Shown here: piece by piece, positions 5,858 through 13,386 of the stretch
Layout of the letters: each line of letters starts with the position of its first letter
Numbering within the stretch: position 1 is the first letter of the stretch
NCBI GenBank assembly: GCA_038528605.1
Contig: JBCBEP010000093.1
Location: forward strand, 1-13,569
Source of the DNA: Thermohalobaculum sp038528605
Lineage (GTDB): Bacteria; Pseudomonadota; Alphaproteobacteria; Rhodobacterales; Rhodobacteraceae
Length of the DNA stretch: 13,569 nt
Reading direction: 5' to 3'
Program-made: the position numbers and the translations under genes
Notes under the pieces: generated by a model
What the model saw: the letters and a program-made list of their open reading frames with translations, nothing else
What the model was told of the DNA's origin: nothing
The model's database searches: none

Positions 5858-6996
5858 TTCTTCTGCTCCGCGTAGGGATCGGCCGCGTCGCGCAGCCCGT
5901 CGCCGACGAAGACGAAGGCCATCACGAGGACGATGAAGAAGACCACCGGGATGAAGTACCACTGGTAGTTCAGCATCACGTCCGCGCTCGTCGCCTTCTG
6001 GAGCATGACGCCGAGGGACGAGACCGGATCCTTCAGGCCAAGGCCGATGAAGGAGAGCGCGGTCTCGGAGAGCACCATGTAGGGAAACGAGATCACCAGA
6101 TCGACGATGATGTAGGAGGTGAAGGAGGGCAGCAGGTGGCGCCGGATGACATGGCCGGAGGAGGCGCCGCAAAGCTCCGCCGCCAGCACGTATTCCTGGT
6201 TCCGCTCGGTGAGGAGATGGGTGCGGACGCGCCGCGCCAGCGTGGGCCAGCCAATGAAGCCGAGGATGAGCGAGATGTAGAAGAACCGTGCCTCGGCGGA
6301 GGTTTCGGGCGGCATGAACGCGGCAACCGCCATGAAGAGTGGGATGGCGGGCACGGTTCGGACGGCATCGGTGATCATCTGGATCACCCCGTCTATCCAC
6401 CCGCCATAGTACCCGCTTATGCCCCCGATGATGAGCGCCAGCACGAAGGCGATGAAGACCCCGATAGTGCCGACCTGGAGCGAGGTCCATATGGCGTGGA
6501 GGGTGCGGGAGAAGATGTCCTGCCCGTCCTCATCCGTGCCGAAGATGTGGATCTTGCCCTCCTCGACGCCGAAGAGATGCACGTCGCCGGGGATGAAGCC
6601 GAAAAGCTCGTAGCTGTCCCCGCGCGGGAACAGCGTGACGTAGTTCCGCTTGTCCTCGTTTATCTTCGTCACCCAGCGGAAATTCGTGGCGATGGAGCGT
6701 TCGCGCTCGACGGCGTGGATGAAGGGTGTCCAGGAACAGCCGTTCTTGTCGCAGAACTGCGGGATCTGGGGGGCGCCGTTGGTGTAGTCCTTGTTCCGCC
6801 CGGCGATGGTGGGGTCGTAGGGCGAGAGAAAGGGCGCGAAGATGCCCGAGACGATGAGGGTCAGCAGCACCACTGCAGCCACCATGGCCGAGCGCTGCTT
6901 CTTGAACCGTGCCCAGATGAGCTGGCTCTGCGAGGCGGTGAAGTAGGCTTCCTTGGCGCGCTGGTCGTCCGCGCTCGCCTGAGTGAGATCGGTCAT
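5854..6996 (-). CDS. Opp/Dpp-type ABC importer permease (C type) with long first periplasmic loop
   Basis: This encodes 380 aa. TM1 lies at about 37-58, followed by a periplasmic segment at about 59-152, then FGTDEDGQDIFSR and five further helices (about 173-196, 215-230, 238-254, 296-315 and 347-366). The EAA loop that docks on the ATPases is EYVLAAELCGASSGHVIRRH (269-288). Typical DppC is about 300 aa; the excess sits in the first loop, which holds C82 and C87 (a possible disulfide) and ends ELFGFIPGDVHLFGVEEGKI. From memory this long-loop form goes with importers that have very large binding proteins, such as the alpha-galactoside Agp system of Sinorhizobium and Thermotoga oligosaccharide systems. 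That relation is recollection, not a search. The start overlaps the previous gene by 4 bp. Confidence 0.92.
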   Translation of the reverse strand: MTDLTQASADDQRAKEAYFTASQSQLIWARFKKQRSAMVAAVVLLTLIVSGIFAPFLSPYDPTIAGRNKDYTNGAPQIPQFCDKNGCSWTPFIHAVERERSIATNFRWVTKINEDKRNYVTLFPRGDSYELFGFIPGDVHLFGVEEGKIHIFGTDEDGQDIFSRTLHAIWTSLQVGTIGVFIAFVLALIIGGISGYYGGWIDGVIQMITDAVRTVPAIPLFMAVAAFMPPETSAEARFFYISLILGFIGWPTLARRVRTHLLTERNQEYVLAAELCGASSGHVIRRHLLPSFTSYIIVDLVISFPYMVLSETALSFIGLGLKDPVSSLGVMLQKATSADVMLNYQWYFIPVVFFIVLVMAFVFVGDGLRDAADPYAEQKK

Positions 6997-7997
6997 CGCA
7001 TGATGCTCTTACGAACGCGGGGATCGATGACGGCAAGGAGCACGTCGGTCAGGAAGTTCAGCGTCACGATGGACGCGGTGAGCAGGAAAATGATGGCGCC
7101 CGCAAGCTGCTGGTCGTTGGAACGGGCCAGCGCCTCGATCAGGAGGGCGCCCGCATCTGTCATCACCAGGATGAGCGCGACGATCGGCAGTTCGTTGAAG
7201 ATGCGGTTGAGGTCGAAGCCCAGCGAGTTGACGATGGGGCCCAGCGCGTGGCGCGCAGGGTAGCGCCAGAGAAGCTTGCCGCCATGGACCCCGCGGGCGG
7301 AGGCGGCGGTGACGTAGAGCTTCCCGATCTCGTCCGACATCAATGCCCGCACGGTCTGGAGCGCGAAGGCGGTGGCGGACCAGCCGAGGATGAAGACGGG
7401 CAGCCACGCATGGCTCATGAGGTCGAGCAGCTTCGCGAGAGACCATGGCGCATCGCGGTACTCGCTCGAGAACAGCCCCGTCAACGTGTCGCTGAAATAG
7501 ACGGTCGAGAACAGCATGATCATCAGCGCCAGCAGGAAATTCGGCATGGCGAGGCCGAAATAGCTGATGAACTTCAGCGAATTGTTCAGGATCGCGTTGT
7601 TCGACGCAGCGGCGATGATGCCCACGGGCACGGCGATCAGATAGGCCAGCACCAGCGAAGCGAGGCAGATGCCGAGCGACAGCAGGAACTTGTCGCCAAG
7701 AAGCTGCGCGATGTTCACGCGCAGGATGCAGCTGTCGCCGAACTCACCCTGGAAGGCGTTGACGATCCAGGTACCCCAGCGCTGCAGGAAGGGTTTGTCG
7801 AGCCCCAGGCGCTGACGTTCCGCCTCAATATCCTCGACGGAGATGCCGGAGCCCTGGGTGTTCTTGAAGGCGAGATAGCGCTCTGCGCAGTCCCCCGGCA
7901 CCAGCTCCATGAGCGAGAAGACGACGAGCGACACGATGATGAGCGTGATCATCGCCATCACGGCACGCGTCGCAACGAAGCGGGCGAAATTCAACAT
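6993..7997 (-). CDS. Opp/Dpp-type ABC importer permease (B type)
   Basis: This encodes 334 aa. TM1 lies at about 12-33. A periplasmic loop holds ELVPGDCAERYL, the RLGLDKPFLQRW motif typical of DppB/OppB and FGDSC with C90. The remaining helices follow from about 104, with the last at about 300-323. The EAA-type loop is LYVTAASARGVHGGKLLWRY (227-246), and the protein ends TDVLLAVIDPRVRKS, standard for the family. It forms the translocation channel with the C-type permease. The ATG at 7997 lies 121 bases after the binding-protein stop; GAGAGGGA lies rather far upstream (about 13 nt), suggesting modest initiation. The loop cysteines C37 and C90 may pair in the periplasm. Confidence 0.92.
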   Translation of the reverse strand: MLNFARFVATRAVMAMITLIIVSLVVFSLMELVPGDCAERYLAFKNTQGSGISVEDIEAERQRLGLDKPFLQRWGTWIVNAFQGEFGDSCILRVNIAQLLGDKFLLSLGICLASLVLAYLIAVPVGIIAAASNNAILNNSLKFISYFGLAMPNFLLALMIMLFSTVYFSDTLTGLFSSEYRDAPWSLAKLLDLMSHAWLPVFILGWSATAFALQTVRALMSDEIGKLYVTAASARGVHGGKLLWRYPARHALGPIVNSLGFDLNRIFNELPIVALILVMTDAGALLIEALARSNDQQLAGAIIFLLTASIVTLNFLTDVLLAVIDPRVRKSIMR

Positions 7998-8022
7998 CTG
8001 CGTCTACCAGTCCCTCTCCAGC

Positions 8023-8035
8023 GCCGGTTTCCGGC
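8023..8035 (-). ncRNA. Small stem-loop in the binding-protein/permease gap
   Basis: GCCGG (8023-8027) and CCGGC (8031-8035) form a 5-bp stem with a 3-nt loop in the untranslated mRNA between the binding-protein stop and the permease start. It lies about 25 bases upstream of the permease ATG, so it could limit access to the weak ribosome site. Confidence 0.35.
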
Positions 8036-8066
8036 TTGTCACTGGGTCGGGCGTCCCGCTCCCCGT

Positions 8067-8093
8067 CCGGAGGCAGCGCTTGGCCGCCTCCGG
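8067..8093 (-). terminator. Intercistronic stem-loop after the binding-protein gene
   Basis: CCGGAGGC (8067-8074) pairs perfectly with GCCTCCGG (8086-8093) across an 11-nt loop, 25 bases after the binding-protein stop on the minus strand. There is no T run in the direction of transcription, so full termination is unlikely. The position fits partial termination or 3'-end protection that gives more binding-protein mRNA than permease/ATPase mRNA, as known for other importer operons. Confidence 0.5.
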
Positions 8094-8118
8094 CAATTTC
8101 AGCAGAACAGACCGGGCC

Positions 8119-10158
8119 TTATTCGTCCAGCCACCACTGCGTGGCGCGGTACGGATAGGTCCGATAGTACTCGTAGGAGTGGGTCTGGAACGACGTCCAG
8201 TTCTTGAGGTTGTTCCGGTGGATCATGGGGGCCGGTGCCTGCACCGTGCCGATGAACATCAGCTGCTCGGTCATCGTCTGCGCCATGCGCGCGCCGGTCT
8301 CGTTGTAGAGATCCGACCCCGCGGCGGCCGACTGAAGCGTGTTGATGTCGTCCATCATCTCCTTCGCCCAGGCCGGCGGCTCGACGCCTGCGGAACCACC
8401 GGTATCGACCCACTCGGCCCAGAGCATGGCGTTGCGGTTGCCGAAGTAGTTCTCGTAGGGCGGCACCCAGAGCTCGTTGTTGCCGAGGACGATGGCGAGC
8501 GGCTGGCTCTTGCGCCACATCGAGACGTCGAGCTTGTTGGCCGACTGGGCCGAGCGGTACTCGTCCGGCGTCACTTCCTTGACCACCGAGGCGATACCCA
8601 CATCCGCCCAGTGCTGGGCGACGAGCTCGACGGTCTGGCCCGCGATGCCCTGGGTCGAGAAGTTGAGGTTCAGCACCAGCTTCTCGCCGTTCGGCAGCTC
8701 GCGCAGGCCGTCACCGTCCACGTCCTTCAGGCCGAGGGCGTCGAGCTTGGCGTTCGCGGCCGCCTGGTCGAACTCGGTCATGTAGCCCTTGAGCGACGCA
8801 TCCGCGAAGGCCGGGAGCGGCGAGAAGCCGTTATAGGCCTGCGGGACACCCTGGCCGAAGAACGCGATTTCGTTGAGTTCGTCGCGGTTGATCGCCTGGC
8901 TCATCGCTTCGCGGAACGAAAGGTCGGCGAAAATCGCACGCTTGGCCTCGTCCTCGTGGGTGACGTTAAAGCCGAAGGCGCCGATGGTGATCTCGGGCTT
9001 GAGTTCGACCGTGTATTCACCCTTCTCCTGACCCTCGAGGAGGATCGGCGCGGAGGCGAGCTGGAGCGACTGGGACTTATAGTCGACCTCACCGTTCACG
9101 ATCTTGAGGAGCCGGACCTCGTTGTCGTTGATGTACACCTCGTCCTGCTCGGAGATGTAGGGCAGCTGCTGCCCGGTCGGGTCGACCTGGAAGAAGTAGG
9201 GGTTGGCGACGAGATGCCGGCCCTCGGTGGTGTCCGAGATGTAGATGTGGCTCTCGAGCGTCGGGTAGGTGTGCTTCGGCAGGCCATCGACGATCTCCGG
9301 GCGGGAGAGCATCGGCGTCGGCGTGTCGGTCCAGTCCGAGTTGCCGTAATAGGCCTTGATCGCGTCGTAGCCGTTCTCGAAACCGAGGCTCTGCGCGAAA
9401 GCGTCCGCGTCCGGGTTCACGTCCGGATGGAACTGGCCGAGGAAGTGCTTCGGCTGGAAGGGCTGGCTGTAATGCGTGGCGAAGAAGGCCAGCAGGCCCG
9501 GCTTCGGCGCCGGCAGCTTGAAGATCACCGTGGTCTCGTCCGGCGTCTCGACGGTCAGCGTCTCGCCGGCAACGGTGATGTAGTCCTTCGGCGTCTCGAA
9601 GATGTTCGTATCGAGCATCAGGTTGTCGTGCCAGAAGGCGACGTCCGCGCTGGTGAAGGGCGCGCCGTCCGACCATTTGTGGCCCTCGCGAAGCTCGATG
9701 GTGAGCTGGGTGAAATCGTCGTTCCACTCCCAGGACTTCGCGACGTTCGGCACGATGGTCTGCAGGTCGTCCGAATAGCGCACGAAGTTGACGTGGCGGA
9801 CCGACAGGAAGTCCGACGTGCCGGCCTCCGTGGCGTTCGAGAGGACGTCGAGCTGGCCGCCATACGTGCCGACGCTCTCATAGGGGACGACGACCAGCGG
9901 CTCCGACGGAAGGCGCTCGGCCAGTGCCGGCAGCTCGGGGTTGCCCACGATCTGCGCGTTGAGACCGGCGATGTCCGGGTTTGCGCTGAACTCCATGGTG
10001 CAGCTGGCCGCAGCTTCAAACTCGGCGAGCTCGAACTGCTGGGGGTAGGCACCGGGGGCCACGCCGCCCATGTCGCTTACCGAGATGGCTGGGCAGGCCG
10101 CGAGGGCGACGCCCGGGAGCAGCACGAGCGCTGTTCCTGAAAGAATACTCCGAGTCAT
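8119..10158 (-). CDS. Large family-5 (Opp/Dpp/Agp-like) ABC substrate-binding protein
   Basis: This encodes 679 aa and is the first gene of the importer operon. ATG 10158 has GGGAG 8 nt upstream and begins the signal peptide (1-21, ending VALA-A). C22 in LAAC matches a lipobox, but it could instead pair with C53 after cleavage by signal peptidase I. The family-5 signature is at about 156-180 (LREGHKWSDGAPFTSADVAFWHDN). KDVDGDGLRELPNG at 478-491 is the common Asp-rich loop of this family, with possible calcium binding (D479, D481, D483). The C-terminus is Tyr/Trp-rich. At about 680 aa it is much longer than DppA/OppA (about 535-540), which fits the Agp/Thermotoga-type oligosaccharide binders I recall, although peptide binding cannot be excluded. 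The protein would capture the ligand in the periplasm and deliver it to the permeases encoded downstream. Confidence 0.9.
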   Translation of the reverse strand: MTRSILSGTALVLLPGVALAACPAISVSDMGGVAPGAYPQQFELAEFEAAASCTMEFSANPDIAGLNAQIVGNPELPALAERLPSEPLVVVPYESVGTYGGQLDVLSNATEAGTSDFLSVRHVNFVRYSDDLQTIVPNVAKSWEWNDDFTQLTIELREGHKWSDGAPFTSADVAFWHDNLMLDTNIFETPKDYITVAGETLTVETPDETTVIFKLPAPKPGLLAFFATHYSQPFQPKHFLGQFHPDVNPDADAFAQSLGFENGYDAIKAYYGNSDWTDTPTPMLSRPEIVDGLPKHTYPTLESHIYISDTTEGRHLVANPYFFQVDPTGQQLPYISEQDEVYINDNEVRLLKIVNGEVDYKSQSLQLASAPILLEGQEKGEYTVELKPEITIGAFGFNVTHEDEAKRAIFADLSFREAMSQAINRDELNEIAFFGQGVPQAYNGFSPLPAFADASLKGYMTEFDQAAANAKLDALGLKDVDGDGLRELPNGEKLVLNLNFSTQGIAGQTVELVAQHWADVGIASVVKEVTPDEYRSAQSANKLDVSMWRKSQPLAIVLGNNELWVPPYENYFGNRNAMLWAEWVDTGGSAGVEPPAWAKEMMDDINTLQSAAAGSDLYNETGARMAQTMTEQLMFIGTVQAPAPMIHRNNLKNWTSFQTHSYEYYRTYPYRATQWWLDE

Positions 10159-10200
10159 GGTAACTCCCTGTTCCGTCCCCGACTTGCTGCGGCGGCTTTC

Positions 10201-10228
10201 ATTGCAAAGGCGCAAGACGCATCGGCAA
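10201..10228 (-). promoter_or_regulatory. Possible sigma70-type promoter of the importer operon
   Basis: Reading the minus strand, TTGCCG (10228-10223) and TGCAAT (10206-10201) are separated by 16 bases, each matching 4 of 6 consensus positions. This would give a leader of about 35 nt before the binding-protein ATG at 10158. The match is weak, and other boxes in the region are possible. Confidence 0.22.
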
Positions 10229-10299
10229 GGCGGTGACCCGAGCCGTCCTCACGAAGAGAAAGTGTCCGCGCCCTCGTTGCGTACTCAGCCTATGCGACA

Positions 10300-10310
10300 G
10301 TTCCGTGAAC
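10300..10310. promoter_or_regulatory. Candidate operator, GTTC-CGT-GAAC
   Basis: This is an 11-bp perfect dyad with a 3-base centre, located about 142 bp upstream of the binding-protein start in the divergent region. The shape suits a dimeric repressor half-site pair, but it is short enough to occur by chance. Confidence 0.2.
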
Positions 10311-10452
10311 CTTGGGCGCCGTGCCGGCCGACGATGCCGGGATTTTGAGACCCTCCGCCCCGTTTGCTTACTATCGGTTCGCATTAGCAACGCCGCATTT
10401 GACTTGGTGCCAGCGAAGGGAGGCTCGGCAGCCTGTGCGAGCAGCGCCACCA

Positions 10453-10470
10453 CCGGATCGATCGCCGGTC
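10453..10470. promoter_or_regulatory. Candidate operator, ACCGG-N8-CCGGT
   Basis: Perfect 5-bp arms flank the spacer ATCGATCG, which itself contains the palindrome ATCGAT. It lies about 170 bp before the ATG of the + strand 914-aa gene. It could bind a dimeric regulator; this is inferred only from symmetry and position. Confidence 0.2.
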
Positions 10471-10641
10471 GGTCGCCGCAAACGAATCTGCAGCAGCACA
10501 AGAGAGTTGACGCAAGGTTAGGCTCATCTCATCGTGCGTGTCATCGAGGGTCGTGGAGGAGCGTGTCGCGATGATGGGTGGTTCACGTCGCATGGCGCAT
10601 CGAACGACTGGTCGCAGCACTGGTGCGAAGGCGTTCGGCCC

Positions 10642-13386
10642 ATGAAATCGCGCGCGGTCACCCCCCTCCGCACGGTCGTCGGCCGCCCCATTCCTCTGGT
10701 CGCCGGCGCGGTCAGCCTGCACGGGCCCCTTGCGGCAGACCTGCAGGTCGAGAACCCCAACAGCGTCGATGCCATCGCCCTGCCCTATGGCGACTTCATA
10801 CCCGGTGCTCTGAACCTCAGCACCTCGTCGACGACATACGTACCGGGCAACGGCGTCGGCAGCATGCCCGCGCCGCGGGGCCTGCCCTTCGCTCCCGGCA
10901 CGACCCCGTTCCTCTCCCTCAGCTGGGCGGGCGACATTCTGGGGCCCAACATCTCGCGGGAACTCTGGTTCGAGCTTGAGATCGACGTGCCCCAGTCCAT
11001 CGCCCTCCACAACGCGGCCACGGTTGGCAAGGAGCGGCCGATACCCGAGGACATCGCCATCGGCGGCGTCTGCTACGGCGGCTGGCCGTACATGCCCTAC
11101 TATGTCAGCGCGCAAGGGGAGAACTCAGCCAATTTCGGCCTGCCCCGCGAGGCGCGGCTGACCTGGAGCGCAGGCGGCGATGAGGGCTTCGTGGATGCGG
11201 AGAACGCAATCACGCGGCAGGCACCCTGCGCCCATTCCGCCCCGCACATCTTTCCCTGCGGCCCCCTGCGCCCGGGCCTGCTGAAGCTCCGTTTCTCCGA
11301 CATGCCGCGGGCCATGCTGCGGCTACCACCGGGGGGTGGAGCGCTCGAGCGGTGGATCTGCATCATCCCCTATCTCTTCCTCTTCGAGCACCGCGAGAGC
11401 GTGCGCTACGAGCCGAGGACGCATGCCGGCCTGCTCGGCGCCTGGCGCGCGCCCCTCCGCCGGGAGCGGACCTATGCCTCCAGGCTCGACCCGGGCTCCG
11501 GAGACGCGGCGGCGAACATCGCGCCGGACATGCTCCTCACCACCGGCAGCCCGCTCGCCTATCACCCAATGACAGTCGCTAGCCTGTTCGCGGAGCCGAG
11601 GACCTTCACCAGCGTCGACGGAGACAGGGAGTTCTTCCTCTCGGACACGATGGAGAAGGACGAGGCGCTCTGGATCGTGATGGAGCAGACCGCGGAGACC
11701 GCCCGCTGCCTGGCCGGGCTTTCCATCGGCCATATCAAGAGCGCCATCGAGCCAGTCAAATCGGTGGAGGCGCGGGTCTACGAGCTTGACCCCATCGACG
11801 GTGTCTCGCCGCTCGACCCCGCGCAGCGGCCGGATACCGAGAAATACTCTACGCTCATCGGGCGGGCGACGCTGCCGACCTGGGCGCCCGAGGCCACGCT
11901 GCTCCGCTTCCAGCGTCCGACACGGGGGCGCTTCATCGCCCTGCAATTCATCTGGCGCGACGGTGACCCCGGGCGCCTCGCCTTCGACCGCCTCGATCTC
12001 CTGCAGTCCGCGCATGTCACGCTATCGCCCCGCCGCTCGCGCTCGCAGATCGTGACCGCCCTCAACTTCAGGCTCATCGGCCCCGATCTGGCGGAGGACT
12101 ACGCAACGATCGGTGGCGCGCGCTTCTCGATGATGGTGGACCACCTGGTAGCGGGGGAGACGAAAGAGACGCTGCTCGAAGCCAGCAGCCTCCACGATCT
12201 CGCGCGGCTGCCCGGTGTCCAGGTGCTCGCCAACCACCGCTTCCTCGAGACGCTCCGCGAGGTGACGGACGAAGATGCCGTCACCTCCGGCGAAAGCTGG
12301 GAGCAGCGCCGCAGCGAGACGGCGTCGACCGGATGGCGGCGCAGCCGGACCGGGGATGGGACGGCGTGGGCGCAGCCAGCAGGCGGCAGCCTCGCGCTTC
12401 GTGCGGCGACCGGGGCGGAGGATTTCCATGTCGAGGAGAGCGGCGAGACCCGCAGCAAGACGGAGCATCTCGGCTTTCAGTCCATCGTCGATCAGATGCG
12501 CGACAGCATCCTCGCCTTCGGCCGCATCGTCATGGGTCCGGCCTGGACGCTGCCGGACGACGTGAACGCCTTCTTCGACGAGCATACCACCGCCGCCTCG
12601 CTCCGCGACGGATGGGACGATCTGTGGCGCTGCCTCGCAGGGAGCGACGCGCGCATCGGGGCGCTGCTGAAGGTCGATGGTCTGCGCACGCTCTCGCTCC
12701 CGCCCTACGCCTTTCCGGAGGAGTCCATCGAGGCGCTGTCCGGCATGCTTTCGGACCCCTTGTCGCTGACCCCCGATGAACTGGGCACGCTCGCGGCGTC
12801 AAACCCGGTCATCGGCCCTGCGCTCGCGATTCAGGGCGTATCCTTCGGCGCCAACCTCGGGCTCAGCTTCAATGCCTCGGGCGGTACGTCTCTCGGGCCG
12901 GTGAGCTTCAACAATGGCGGCGGGGCCAGTGCGGGCATCTCGGTCTCCACCTCCCCGCAAATCCCCAACATGGTGCGCACCAGTACATCGGGCGCGACAG
13001 GGGCCATCACCTACCAGGCAAGCAAGCAGGGCTGCGCCTATGCCCAGCATCGGAACGACGGCTTCGATGACGCGACCGTTCACGTGAGCCACATCGCCAA
13101 CGACGATGGCGTTGCCGGCCGCCTGAAGCGCACGGTGGTGCGGGACCTGCAGCGCCCGGGCACACGCCGCCGGCGCCAGGCCGGTGTCAACGTCCACTGG
13201 CTGGGGCGGCCGGTCGATATCGTGAGCGGCACGGTCCCGCTCGCCGTCGCCCTGCCCGCCACTGCGGACAAGATCTACCGGACCTCGGACGAAGCCGTCC
13301 GGGTGCGCTTCCCGAACGGGGTCGGTGACCTGCTCGTCGATGTCTGGTTCGACGTGATCGAGGAGGTGATCCGCGATGATTATTGA
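10642..13386 (+). CDS. Unrecognised 914-aa protein with GRP-motif ends and Gly/Ser/Asn-rich segment
   Basis: I start it at ATG 10642 (GAAGG at 10626-10630). A GTG at 10534 is in frame, but the 36 residues it would add are rich in W/C/H and look non-coding. No signal peptide or clear membrane helix is seen. Residues 14-26 (GRPIPLVAGAVSL) and 855-867 (GRPVDIVSGTVPL) are alike, suggesting related units at both ends. Residues about 315-455 alternate β-like segments ending RGRFIALQFIW and LAFDRLDLLQ, faintly like a discoidin-type sandwich (a guess). Residues 541-612 are a polar charged linker, and 613-720 look helical. Residues 731-795 are Gly/Ser/Asn-rich and low in charge. Residues 828-846 are very basic, with RRRR. 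Cysteines cluster at 144, 196, 206 and 240. It is coupled to the next gene by an 11-bp overlap. The function is unknown. Confidence 0.82.
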   Translation: MKSRAVTPLRTVVGRPIPLVAGAVSLHGPLAADLQVENPNSVDAIALPYGDFIPGALNLSTSSTTYVPGNGVGSMPAPRGLPFAPGTTPFLSLSWAGDILGPNISRELWFELEIDVPQSIALHNAATVGKERPIPEDIAIGGVCYGGWPYMPYYVSAQGENSANFGLPREARLTWSAGGDEGFVDAENAITRQAPCAHSAPHIFPCGPLRPGLLKLRFSDMPRAMLRLPPGGGALERWICIIPYLFLFEHRESVRYEPRTHAGLLGAWRAPLRRERTYASRLDPGSGDAAANIAPDMLLTTGSPLAYHPMTVASLFAEPRTFTSVDGDREFFLSDTMEKDEALWIVMEQTAETARCLAGLSIGHIKSAIEPVKSVEARVYELDPIDGVSPLDPAQRPDTEKYSTLIGRATLPTWAPEATLLRFQRPTRGRFIALQFIWRDGDPGRLAFDRLDLLQSAHVTLSPRRSRSQIVTALNFRLIGPDLAEDYATIGGARFSMMVDHLVAGETKETLLEASSLHDLARLPGVQVLANHRFLETLREVTDEDAVTSGESWEQRRSETASTGWRRSRTGDGTAWAQPAGGSLALRAATGAEDFHVEESGETRSKTEHLGFQSIVDQMRDSILAFGRIVMGPAWTLPDDVNAFFDEHTTAASLRDGWDDLWRCLAGSDARIGALLKVDGLRTLSLPPYAFPEESIEALSGMLSDPLSLTPDELGTLAASNPVIGPALAIQGVSFGANLGLSFNASGGTSLGPVSFNNGGGASAGISVSTSPQIPNMVRTSTSGATGAITYQASKQGCAYAQHRNDGFDDATVHVSHIANDDGVAGRLKRTVVRDLQRPGTRRRRQAGVNVHWLGRPVDIVSGTVPLAVALPATADKIYRTSDEAVRVRFPNGVGDLLVDVWFDVIEEVIRDDY
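13361..13372 (+). promoter_or_regulatory. Very strong Shine-Dalgarno, 12-base match to the 16S 3' end
   Basis: AGGAGGTGATCC is complementary over 12 bases to the conserved bacterial 16S rRNA 3' tail. Its GGAGG core lies 9 nt before the ATG at 13376, which settles that start. It sits inside the last codons of the 914-aa gene, so it also encodes part of that protein's C-terminus (EVI). Confidence 0.85.

Larger units (their letters stand above)
10159..10641. other. Divergent intergenic region, 483 bp, no convincing gene
   Basis: This gap lies between the divergently transcribed importer operon and the 914-aa gene. Short open stretches exist on both strands but none has a ribosome site plus coding character. 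It holds at least two inverted repeats: GTTC-CGT-GAAC at 10300-10310, and ACCGG/CCGGT at 10453-10470 with an ATCGATCG core. A TTGACG at 10507-10512 could be a -35 box for the + strand gene, but no good -10 follows. The size and divergent layout suggest regulation of one or both units; no regulator gene is adjacent in the window. Confidence 0.5.

Noticed and set aside
7909..10140. 743-codon open frame on the + strand opposite the binding-protein gene
   Set aside because: Its translation is Arg/Val/Glu/Asp/His-rich with no recognisable domain. It is antisense to a clear ABC binding protein and permease start; long antisense frames are expected in GC-rich genes.
10534..10641. GTG start at 10534 extending the 914-aa protein by 36 residues
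   Set aside because: The added residues have W/C/H-rich, non-coding character and no well-spaced ribosome site. ATG 10642 is the better start, though the extension is not excluded.
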